Positions 17,447 to 24,795 of a DNA stretch of 64,000 nt are shown here, one piece after another. Origin of the DNA: Micrococcaceae bacterium Sec5.7 (GTDB lineage Bacteria; Actinomycetota; Actinomycetes; Actinomycetales; Micrococcaceae); NCBI GenBank assembly GCA_039636785.1, contig CP144169.1, positions 4,092,001-4,156,000 on the forward strand, in the 5' to 3' direction. The notes below the pieces were generated by a model. The model was given only the letters and a program-made list of their open reading frames with translations, searched no databases and was not told the DNA's origin. How positions within the stretch are numbered: the stretch's first letter is position 1; the number at the start of each line of letters is the position of its first letter. The position numbers and the translations under genes were made by a program.

Positions 17447-18292
17447 ATGACTACACTGACCGAAGCCTCAGTCGCTGGCACCGAAGACCAGCGAAATACG
17501 AAACAAAAGCTCATGATCGCCCTGGACGTTGACGGCACGCTGGTGGACCACGATGGCCACATGTCCGCTCCTGTCCGCGAAGCCGCCCGGGCCGTTGTTG
17601 CCGCGGGCCACGAGGTCATGATTGCCACCGGCCGTTCGCTCAACGCCACGCTCCCAGTCATCGAACAGATCGGCATGAACCGGGGCTACGCCGTCTGCTG
17701 CAACGGCGGCGTGACCCTGCGCCTGGACCCGGCCCTCGCTGACGGATACGAGATCATCCACAAGGCCACCTTCGATCCGGGCCCCGCCCTGCGTGCACTG
17801 CGCGAACGCCTGCCCTCCGCCAAGTACGCGCTGGAGGATCAGGACGGCAACTTCCTCTCCACCGAGCGCTTCCAGGACGCCAGCTTTGGCGTTGAGGCGA
17901 TCGGGGTCGACTTCCAGACCATGCTTGATGCGACCGCGGTGCGTGTCGTGGTCTTCAGCGCAGAGAATACGCCGGAAGAATTCAACGAGGCCATCGCGCA
18001 CATCGGACTGGCCGGCGTCACCTACTCGGTGGGCTGGACGGCCTGGCTGGACATCGCTGCAGCGGGCGTCACCAAGGCCAGCGCGCTGGAGCACCTCCGC
18101 GGCCGGCTGGACATTGCGGCGCACAGCACGGTGGCGATCGGCGACGGCCGCAACGACATCGAGATGCTCACCTGGGCAGGCCGTGGCGTTGCCATGGGCC
18201 AGGCCCCGGAGGAAGTGATCGCCGCCGCGAATGAGGTCACCCACTCCGTTTACGACGACGGCGCCGCGCACGTGCTCCGCAGCCTCCTGTAA
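17447..18292 (+). CDS. Cof-type HAD-superfamily phosphatase
   Basis: A 281-residue HAD IIB phosphatase. Motif I is IALDVDGTLVDHDG (about residues 24-37), motif II ATGRS, and motif IV GDGRNDIEM near residue 233, with Lys in GVTKASAL as motif III. Such enzymes hydrolyse sugar phosphates or flavin/pyridoxal phosphates; the substrate is not predictable. TGTACT lies 6 bases before ATG 17447 and no ribosome site is present, so a leaderless start is likely. A second in-frame Met lies 22 residues in, just before the HAD core. Confidence 0.88.
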   Translation: MTTLTEASVAGTEDQRNTKQKLMIALDVDGTLVDHDGHMSAPVREAARAVVAAGHEVMIATGRSLNATLPVIEQIGMNRGYAVCCNGGVTLRLDPALADGYEIIHKATFDPGPALRALRERLPSAKYALEDQDGNFLSTERFQDASFGVEAIGVDFQTMLDATAVRVVVFSAENTPEEFNEAIAHIGLAGVTYSVGWTAWLDIAAAGVTKASALEHLRGRLDIAAHSTVAIGDGRNDIEMLTWAGRGVAMGQAPEEVIAAANEVTHSVYDDGAAHVLRSLL

Positions 18293-18307
18293 CGCAGGCA
18301 GCAGGTC

Positions 18308-18907
18308 TTAGCGGACTTCCAGAATCAGCGAGAGCAGCCGGGCAGCTGCGGGGCGGGCCGCGTGTTCCTCGTTCCACTGTGACCGGGCCACGGCTTTGCT
18401 GACGGCCTGCGTGGTGATTCCGAGTTCCTCGGCGACAGCTTTCTGCTGGCCGCGCACCCCCGGCGTCATGAGGTCCAGGACCCGCCATTCGGCCTGGCTC
18501 CGGTCGCGGACAATATGGCCCAGCAGCCTCAATACCGTCTCGGCTTCGCCAGCAAGATCGGCCAGCGGACCTTCGACGGCCACCGGGACGCGGTCCTTGC
18601 CGTTGCGCAGGCGGTCCACGGCCCTGCGCGCATAAATCAGCCCGTGCCCGGAGGCATCCTTGATCTGGTTCGGCAGCGGCTCGTTGACCGGCCCCACACC
18701 AATTCCCACAAACCATCTGCCGCAGCGGAGCGCGATCATGGCGGCTTCCACAGCCTGGTGCGGACAGTCCAGAATGCCCTGGACCTCGTCCTCCACCGAG
18801 CGGTCGAAGTCGAGGCGCGCGGGTATGTGCCGCAGGTCTTTCAGCAGCTGTGGGACGCAGTCGCCGTCGCGCCGGCTGTCCGTTTGATTGATGGTCAGCG
18901 TGAACAT
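18308..18907 (-). CDS. SatD-like protein with C-terminal HTH
   Basis: A 199-residue protein. The N-terminal two thirds resemble the SatD family: an opening ..NQTDSRR, a DEVQG segment near residue 40, GRWFVGIGVGPV, and a LIYARRAVDRLRN helix. The C-terminal part (about 145-185) reads QQKAVAEELGITTQAVSKAVARSQW, a clear helix-turn-helix. SatD was described in the streptococcal acid-inducible sat operon but its role is unclear. Here it stands alone, convergent with the HAD gene. The family call is moderate; the HTH call is stronger. Confidence 0.55.
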   Translation of the reverse strand: MFTLTINQTDSRRDGDCVPQLLKDLRHIPARLDFDRSVEDEVQGILDCPHQAVEAAMIALRCGRWFVGIGVGPVNEPLPNQIKDASGHGLIYARRAVDRLRNGKDRVPVAVEGPLADLAGEAETVLRLLGHIVRDRSQAEWRVLDLMTPGVRGQQKAVAEELGITTQAVSKAVARSQWNEEHAARPAAARLLSLILEVR

Positions 18908-19047
18908 TGTGGATCAAAGACTACCCGTTGGCTGAGCGCAGGCAAGAGGCCGGGCCCAGCGACGTAACGGAGCTCAAGACGGCGAGTGGAGGCGCCCGAT
19001 GTCAGACGGACGGTGTCATCTCACGAGTCGCGGCGGCACTTAATGCA

Positions 19048-19094
19048 CGACGGCGGTTGGAGCAGTTTGAATCAAACTGCACCAACCGCCGTCG
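19048..19094. repeat. 21-base-pair hairpin between the SatD-like gene and ppa
   Basis: The arms 19048-19068 and 19074-19094 pair at 20 of 21 positions (one A-A mismatch) around a 5-base loop GAATC. The outer stem is CGACGGCGGTTGG and the inner part GCAGTTT. It lies about 50 bases past the ppa stop, after two smaller hairpins, and is far more stable than needed for a simple terminator. Confidence 0.75.
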
Positions 19095-19102
19095 CAGCTG
19101 TT

Positions 19103-19138
19103 GGAGGCTAAACCGCCTCCGGGAGCCTTGCGGGCTCC
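19103..19138 (-). terminator. Two consecutive hairpins after ppa
   Basis: On the ppa strand, GGAGCC/GGCTCC (19122-19138, 5-base loop) is followed after one base by GGAGGC/GCCTCC (19103-19120, 6-base loop), starting 3 bases after the ppa stop. Neither has a T run. Together with the larger hairpin they form a three-stem array that probably ends ppa transcription. Confidence 0.55.
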
Positions 19139-19141
19139 AGG

Positions 19142-19630
19142 CTAGTGGGCCGCCGGAACATAGCGCTTGATGGAGGCTTCAAGCTCGGTCTCGGCTGCGG
19201 CGCGGTCGCCCCAGCCTTCAGCCTTGACCCATTTGCCCGGCTCAAGGTCCTTGTAACGGGTGAAGAAGTGCTCGATTTCCTTGATCAGAAATTCGCTGAC
19301 ATCCGAGATTTCCTGGATGTGGTCAAAGCGGGCATCAACCGGAACACAGAGGACTTTGGCGTCGCCGCCGCCGTCGTCCGTCATGTTGAAGACACCGATG
19401 GGGCGGGATTCAACGATTACACCGGGGTGCAGATCGAAATCCTGCAGGAGCACCAGTGCGTCCAGCGGATCGCCGTCCTCGCCCAGGGTGTTCTCGAAGA
19501 AACCGTAGTGCGTGGGGTACTGCATGGAGGTGAAGAGGACGCGGTCCAGGCGGACGCGGCCGGTTTCGTGGTCGACTTCGTACTTGACGCGTGATCCCTT
19601 GGGGATCTCGATGGTGACGTCGTGCTTCAT
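19142..19630 (-). CDS. ppa: Inorganic pyrophosphatase (family I)
   Basis: A 162-residue cytoplasmic enzyme hydrolysing pyrophosphate to drive biosynthesis. The metal-binding signature DGDPLDALVL (about residues 52-61) and the EIPKGSRVKYE and YPTHYGF segments are characteristic. Length fits prokaryotic family I enzymes. ATG 19630 is preceded by GAGGAG at 6-7 bases; the frame upstream to 19726 is not needed. It is divergent from dacB, an arrangement common in Actinobacteria. Confidence 0.97.
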   Translation of the reverse strand: MKHDVTIEIPKGSRVKYEVDHETGRVRLDRVLFTSMQYPTHYGFFENTLGEDGDPLDALVLLQDFDLHPGVIVESRPIGVFNMTDDGGGDAKVLCVPVDARFDHIQEISDVSEFLIKEIEHFFTRYKDLEPGKWVKAEGWGDRAAAETELEASIKRYVPAAH

Positions 19631-19702
19631 GGAATGCTCCTCGACTTCAGGGTGTTCGCGGCACGCTCGAATAGGGGCTGTGCCGCCGACTACTATTGAG
19701 GA

Positions 19703-19708
19703 TATAGC
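19703..19708 (+). promoter_or_regulatory. Candidate -10 of dacB (TATAGC)
   Basis: TATAGC within GGATATAGCGAG lies 61 bases before the dacB ATG. The same hexamer occurs before ftsH at 24708. No clear -35 hexamer is seen. Confidence 0.3.
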
Positions 19709-19769
19709 GAGAGGCCCAGGTTTCATGAACTAGTGGGGACATTTCAAGGACTAAAGGACCAGCAGCAGC

Positions 19770-21341
19770 ATGAACCGCATCATCAGCGCAGCAGGCGGCA
19801 CGCAGGCAATCACGGCGCTGCGGCGGGTTTGGCCAATGGCGCTGCTGACGCTCGTGCTGGTGGCTCTGGCCATTCCGGCGGGCATGATGATCGCCCCGGC
19901 CTTTACCGGCCCTAACCAGCCCGCAGGGGCAGGTGAAGCTGCCGCCCCCGTCTGGCAGAGGACTCCGCTGGATCTGTCCGTACCGCAGGGAATCACGCAG
20001 CTCAGTGATTCGGCGGCAGTGCCATGGCCGGATGCGGTGGCGGCCCAGCTCGATGAAACGCTCAAGACCAGCGGTGCCGGGACGTTTACGGGCGTGGTCC
20101 AGGATGCCATCACAGGGCAGGTGCTCTTTGACCGGGGCGCGGCAAACAGCCGTATTCCTGCGTCCAACATGAAGCTGCTTACGGCTGTGGCGGCATTGCG
20201 CGCCATCGGCCCGGAGAAGCGGTTCAGCACCAGGGTACTTGCGGGGCCTGCTGCGGATTCTGTGGTCCTCACCGGCAGCGGCGATGTCCTGCTCGGGGCA
20301 GGCGAATCGTCGCCGGACCACGTGATGGGCCACGCCGGTCTCGCCACGCTGGCTGCCTTGACCGTGCGGTCCCTGAAGAAGAAGGGAGTCACCGGCGAGA
20401 TCTCCGTGGTGGTGGACGACTCCCTCTTCAGCGGTGCTTCGCTCAACCCCGCCTGGAGTCTGGAGGACGTGGCGGCCGGCGAAACGGCTCCGTTGTTCCC
20501 CCTGGCGCTTAACTCGGCACGGTTCGATCCTTTGAAAACCACGGGCCCGCGCCCGCAGGACTCAGCCATGACCGCCGCAAAGGCGTTCGCTGCCCAGCTG
20601 GAAACGGCGGGTGCCGCTGCGGGGCTGACTGTTGCACCCGGCGTCGCGCGTTTTGAGGGCAGGCAGGCTGACGGTGAGACAGCCGACGGCGGCCCTGCTT
20701 CCGGCGAGCCCGCCAAGGGGAAAGCTGCCGGCGGAGAAGCGGCCACGGGCGGGCACGCCGCCGGCGAACCCGCAGTCCTGGCCGAGGTGCAGTCGGCCAC
20801 GGTGAGCCAGCAGGTGGACCTGATGCTGCAGACCTCTGACAATTACCTTGCTGAAGTGCTGGGCAGGATGTCCGCGGTGGCTGCCGGCCAGCCAGCCAGC
20901 AACGAAGGCGCCACGGCCGCGGTGCTGAAGCAGCTGACCGAGCTTGGTATCCCCACGGACTCCATGCGTGTGGCCGACGTTTCCGGACTTACCCTCGCCA
21001 ACCAGGTGTCCCCACGTCAGTTCTCGGAAGTGGTGCGGGCCATCACCTCGGGACCGGATACCAGGCTCCGGGCCGCCCTGGCAGGGTTTCCCGTGGCAGG
21101 GCTGACGGGCACCCTTGATGACCGTTACGCGGACAGCTCCACAGCCCGCGGGGCCGGGTTGGTCCGCGCAAAAACCGGCACGCTGAATTCGGTGATTGCG
21201 CTGAGTGGTTATGTGGTGGACGCAGACGGGCGGCTGCTGGTGTTCTCGTTCATCGGCAACGGTCTGACATCCGGCGCCGGCGGGAACAAGGTGGCGCTGG
21301 ACCGATCGGCGTCGGCCCTTGCTTCCTGCGGCTGCCGCTAG
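19770..21341 (+). CDS. dacB: D-alanyl-D-alanine carboxypeptidase/endopeptidase (PBP4 type)
   Basis: A 523-residue penicillin-binding protein of family S13 that trims peptidoglycan cross-links. It has an N-terminal membrane anchor or signal (about residues 22-45) and the three active-site motifs: S132-x-x-K135 (SNMK), SDN at 356-358 and KTG at 468-470. A Gly/Ala/Glu-rich low-complexity stretch at about 298-335, with repeated GEPA and GGEA units, is inserted ahead of the SDN motif. AAAGGA precedes ATG 19770 at 12 bases. It opens the block that continues with the zincin, tilS, hpt and ftsH genes. Confidence 0.93.
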   Translation: MNRIISAAGGTQAITALRRVWPMALLTLVLVALAIPAGMMIAPAFTGPNQPAGAGEAAAPVWQRTPLDLSVPQGITQLSDSAAVPWPDAVAAQLDETLKTSGAGTFTGVVQDAITGQVLFDRGAANSRIPASNMKLLTAVAALRAIGPEKRFSTRVLAGPAADSVVLTGSGDVLLGAGESSPDHVMGHAGLATLAALTVRSLKKKGVTGEISVVVDDSLFSGASLNPAWSLEDVAAGETAPLFPLALNSARFDPLKTTGPRPQDSAMTAAKAFAAQLETAGAAAGLTVAPGVARFEGRQADGETADGGPASGEPAKGKAAGGEAATGGHAAGEPAVLAEVQSATVSQQVDLMLQTSDNYLAEVLGRMSAVAAGQPASNEGATAAVLKQLTELGIPTDSMRVADVSGLTLANQVSPRQFSEVVRAITSGPDTRLRAALAGFPVAGLTGTLDDRYADSSTARGAGLVRAKTGTLNSVIALSGYVVDADGRLLVFSFIGNGLTSGAGGNKVALDRSASALASCGCR

Positions 21342-21477
21342 GGCTGGTCGGTCTGGCTGGGCTTGGACGACGCCGCTGCGGGGGCGTTGGCTTCCGCAGC
21401 AACGGGCCCGTGCCAGGCGGACTTGCAGTTCGCCAGTCAGCGAACTTAAGGGCAGATCACAGGCCTGTTGTGATCTG

Positions 21478-22620
21478 ATGGAGAGTATGGAGTCATCTGC
21501 GCACGAATCATCAGTACCGGCGTCGCCGGCCCCGGCCCCAGCTCTGATCAACTGGGACTTGGCGGCCTCCACCGCTGCCCGGCTGGCTCCCGCCGGGCCC
21601 TCGCTGGGCGCAGCCGAAATCGGGGCGGCCGTGGACAGCCTGCGCCGCATGGCGGACATTTCCGTGCCGCACGTCCATCACATCACCGGACTGGAGGCAG
21701 CCCGGGATCTCCGCGATTCGTCCGTGCTGGTGGTGGACCGTGCGTCGTGGGCCAAGGCCAATACCCAGAGTTTCGCAGTGATGCTCAAGCCTGCCATTGA
21801 AAAGATGCTCGAAAGCCGCCGGGGCACCATAAGTCCCGGAGCGGCCAGTGTAAGCGGCGCCATCACCGGCAGCCAGCTGGGCGCCGTGCTCGCTTTCCTA
21901 TCCAGCAAGGTCCTGGGCCAGTACGATCCCTTCGCCGCGCTCGCCGAGGGCTCCAACGCACCCGCTGGCGGCCGCCTGCTGCTCGTGGCACCCAACATTC
22001 TTGCGGTGGAGCGCGAGCTCAAAGTGGCTCCGGAGGATTTCCGCCTCTGGGTCTGCCTGCACGAACAGACTCACCGGGTCCAGTTCGCTGCCGCGCCGTG
22101 GCTCCGGCACCACATGCTGGACGAGATCGACAACCTCAGCGTGCACCTCCTGGGCAACGTCGATTCCCTCATGGAGCGGGCCTCCGCCGCCGCCAAATCC
22201 CTCAAGGACCGCAGCGCCACCGGCAACACGCCGGGCCGTGGCGCCATCCTGGATCTGCTTCAGAATCCGGAGGAGAAGGCCTCACTGTCCCGCCTGACCG
22301 CCGTGATGAGCCTGCTGGAAGGCCATGCCAATGTGGTGATGGACGCCGTTGATGAAGGCATCGTCCCGTCCGTCAAGACCATCCGGCAGCGCTTCAACGC
22401 CCGCGGCAAGGACCGCGGTGTGCTGGAGAAGTTCATCCGCAATCTGCTGGGCCTCGACGCCAAAATGCGCCAGTACAGCGACGGTGCCAAATTCGTCCGC
22501 GCCGTAGTGGCCGTTGCCGGCATGGAGGGGTTCAACCGGGTCTGGGAATCCGCCGAACACCTCCCCACAGAACCCGAGATCCACGACGCCAAGCTGTGGC
22601 TGGACCGGATGGGGCTCTAG
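21478..22620 (+). CDS. DUF2342 zinc metalloprotease-like (zincin) protein
   Basis: A 380-residue soluble protein of the actinobacterial family sometimes labelled 'coenzyme F420 biosynthesis associated'. The zinc motif HEQTH is at residues 195-199 and a further conserved LLEGHAN segment near 280 probably gives the third ligand. No substrate is known for the family. There is no signal peptide. ATG 21478 has no ribosome site; ATG 21487 is an alternative. Its constant position between dacB and tilS suggests a link with cell-wall or translation functions, unproven. Confidence 0.85.
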   Translation: MESMESSAHESSVPASPAPAPALINWDLAASTAARLAPAGPSLGAAEIGAAVDSLRRMADISVPHVHHITGLEAARDLRDSSVLVVDRASWAKANTQSFAVMLKPAIEKMLESRRGTISPGAASVSGAITGSQLGAVLAFLSSKVLGQYDPFAALAEGSNAPAGGRLLLVAPNILAVERELKVAPEDFRLWVCLHEQTHRVQFAAAPWLRHHMLDEIDNLSVHLLGNVDSLMERASAAAKSLKDRSATGNTPGRGAILDLLQNPEEKASLSRLTAVMSLLEGHANVVMDAVDEGIVPSVKTIRQRFNARGKDRGVLEKFIRNLLGLDAKMRQYSDGAKFVRAVVAVAGMEGFNRVWESAEHLPTEPEIHDAKLWLDRMGL

Positions 22621-22625
22621 CCTCC

Positions 22626-23822
22626 GTGCCGGAACTTCCTTCCCGTCCGCCTGCGGCATCAAGCGGTGCTGCGGGCAGCGGTGCTGCGGGCAGCGGCTCC
22701 GCAAAGAGCGGACGACGGCGGCCCGGCCGCTTGGCTCCCGTCGTTGGCAAGGCGCGGAACATGTTGCAGGACGCCCTGGCCCAGGCCGGGTACCCGGAAC
22801 GTGTACTGGTGGCGTGCAGTGGCGGTCCCGACTCGCTGGCCCTGGCTTCAGTGGCTGCCTACTTTGCCCGGCGCGGGAACGTTGACGGGCACCAGGTGAC
22901 CGTGGGCGCTGTGGTGGTTGACCATCAACTGCAGCCTGGGTCCGCCGAGGTTGCCGCCAGGACGGCGTCTGTTCTGAAGGACCTCGGCCTGAGTCCGGTG
23001 GTGATCCGGACCGTGGACGTTGCCTCCACGGGGGCGGGACCGGAAGCGGCTGCCAGGGGGGCACGCCACGCGGCGCTCGAATCCGTGGCCTTGGAAACCG
23101 ATGCCGGGGCTGTCCTCCTGGGACACACCCTCGACGACCAGGCCGAGCAGGTGCTGCTGGGGCTGGCCCGGGGCTCCGGCACCCGGTCCCTCGCCGGGAT
23201 GCGCCCTTCCCGGGGCCGGCTGCTGCGCCCGTTTCTTGGCCTGCGCCGTGCCGATACCCTGGAAATCTGCGACGTTGAGGACCTCGATCCGTGGCACGAT
23301 CCCAGCAACGCGGATCCCGCCTTTGCGCGCTCGCGGACACGGGTGGAGGTCCTTCCGCTGCTGGAGGAAAAGCTCGGCCCTGGTGTAGCGGAGTCCCTGG
23401 CGCGCACAGCGTCAATCCTGCAGCTGGACGCCGACTATCTCGAGGACGTGGCGAACCACACGTTCACTGCCCTCGTGGACCGTTCCGGACCGGACGTCAG
23501 CCTGCCCGAGGCGGCGTTGGGCGAACTGGCGCCGGCCATCAGGTTCCGGGTGATCGCAAAGGCAGCGGCCGACGTCGGGGGTCAACAACCCGGCTACCGG
23601 CGCCTTCTGGCGGCGGAAGCGTTGCTGCGGCGGCAGGGCTCGGCGGGTCCCGTTCAGCTGCCTGGCGGGGTGAGTGTGTACCGGCTGTCGCTGGCGCAGC
23701 TGCTCGCTGAAGACCGGGACCATCGGCAGGCATCTGCGCAGGATGCGGGCACAGGCGTTCCCCGTGAAGGCGCCCGCTGTGGGAAGCTAGTATTCCGGTC
23801 TCAAAAACCGCCCCAAAAATAG
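22626..23822 (+). CDS. tilS: tRNA(Ile)-lysidine synthase
   Basis: About 398 residues. TilS adds lysine to the wobble C of tRNA-Ile(CAU) so that it reads AUA. The PP-loop ACSGGPDSLALAS (about residues 61-73) is diagnostic, with GHTLDDQAEQVLLGLARGSG and RPFLGLRR following. The first 40 residues are a Ser/Gly/Ala-rich disordered extension. GTG 22626 starts 6 bases after the preceding stop; ATG 22596 would overlap that gene. The C-terminal domain is short, as is usual in this phylum. Confidence 0.94.
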   Translation: MPELPSRPPAASSGAAGSGAAGSGSAKSGRRRPGRLAPVVGKARNMLQDALAQAGYPERVLVACSGGPDSLALASVAAYFARRGNVDGHQVTVGAVVVDHQLQPGSAEVAARTASVLKDLGLSPVVIRTVDVASTGAGPEAAARGARHAALESVALETDAGAVLLGHTLDDQAEQVLLGLARGSGTRSLAGMRPSRGRLLRPFLGLRRADTLEICDVEDLDPWHDPSNADPAFARSRTRVEVLPLLEEKLGPGVAESLARTASILQLDADYLEDVANHTFTALVDRSGPDVSLPEAALGELAPAIRFRVIAKAAADVGGQQPGYRRLLAAEALLRRQGSAGPVQLPGGVSVYRLSLAQLLAEDRDHRQASAQDAGTGVPREGARCGKLVFRSQKPPQK

Positions 23823-23854
23823 TCGCACCCCCCGCATCTACACAGGAGCCATTG

Positions 23855-24406
23855 GTGGATTCAAACGACGTCCAGGCAGATCTCAAGCACGTTCTCTACA
23901 CCAAAGAGCAGATCCAGGAGCGGATTACCGAGCTCGCTGCCCAGATCGACAAAGACTACGAAGGCCGCGACCTCCTCATTGTGGGCGTGCTCAAGGGCGC
24001 CGTCATGGTGATGGCAGACCTCGCGCGGGCCCTCCACAGCCACGTTTCCATGGACTGGATGGCTGTTTCCTCGTACGGCTCCGGCACCCAGTCCTCCGGC
24101 GTTGTCCGGATCCTCAAGGACCTCGATACGGACCTGATGGGCAAGGACGTGCTGATCGTTGAGGACATCATCGATTCCGGCCTCACCCTTTCCTGGCTGA
24201 AGACCAACCTGGAATCCCGCGGCACCGCATCTGTGGAAATCTGCACGGCCTTCCGCAAGCCCACCGCCGCCAAGGTGAAGATCGACGTCAAGTACGTCGG
24301 CTACGACATCCCCAATGAATTCGTGGTCGGCTACGGCCTGGACTACGCGGAGAAGTACCGCAACCTGGACTTCGTGGGCACCCTGGCGCCGCACGTTTAC
24401 GAGTAA
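23855..24406 (+). CDS. hpt: Hypoxanthine phosphoribosyltransferase
   Basis: A 183-residue purine salvage enzyme making IMP (and GMP) from hypoxanthine (guanine) and PRPP. The PRPP-binding loop is VLIVEDIIDSGLTLSWL (about residues 98-114), with the LKGAVMVMADL and YGSGTQSSG segments ahead of it. AGGAG lies 6 bases before GTG 23855 and only 3 before TTG 23852, so GTG is preferred. It sits between tilS and ftsH, a very conserved order. Confidence 0.96.
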   Translation: MDSNDVQADLKHVLYTKEQIQERITELAAQIDKDYEGRDLLIVGVLKGAVMVMADLARALHSHVSMDWMAVSSYGSGTQSSGVVRILKDLDTDLMGKDVLIVEDIIDSGLTLSWLKTNLESRGTASVEICTAFRKPTAAKVKIDVKYVGYDIPNEFVVGYGLDYAEKYRNLDFVGTLAPHVYE

Positions 24407-24795
24407 CTCCGCACCTCCCCTCTCCCGGTGCGGTTCCGCACTGTTTCAGGCCCTGCTTAGCAGACTGCGCCGCCGTCGAACCTTGGAAAACCATGGCTGA
24501 CGGCGGCGCGGTCTGGTTAAACGTGGTCCGGGATACCAAGGGGATGGACAGGCCGGCCGGCTGAAGCGGTGCAAATATGCCGCCAAACTTGCACCTGGCA
24601 CCGGCTGGCACCGGCTGGCACCCGCCGCACCCCGCAGCAGCTCCCGGAACCACTACGCCCAGAGGGAACTTTTGGGCTTCACCGTGCGTGAATTACTCCG
24701 AACGGTGTATAGCTAGAAGCTGACGCAACACCACACGCGCGCCGATCAAGCGCCGTGCAGCACTACCAGGAGGGACGGGGCCAGCCCCCGATCAG
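24407..24795. other. 389-base intergenic region between hpt and ftsH
   Basis: No gene is seen. The region holds a terminator-like hairpin (24467-24509), a GGCACC-rich short tandem repeat (TGGCACCGGC twice plus a partial copy, 24596-24622), and the ftsH promoter region with a TATAGC hexamer at 24708-24713. The ribosome site AGGAGGG lies about 20 bases before the ftsH ATG. Confidence 0.6.
24467..24509. terminator. Hairpin after hpt
   Basis: GCGCCGCCGTC (24467-24477) and GACGGCGGCGC (24499-24509) are perfectly complementary over 11 bases with a 21-base loop. It lies 60 bases after the hpt stop and is followed by no T run. Confidence 0.5.

Noticed and set aside
24596..24622. TGGCACCGGC tandem repeat as a functional element
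   Set aside because: Only two and a half short GC-rich copies; slippage explains it.
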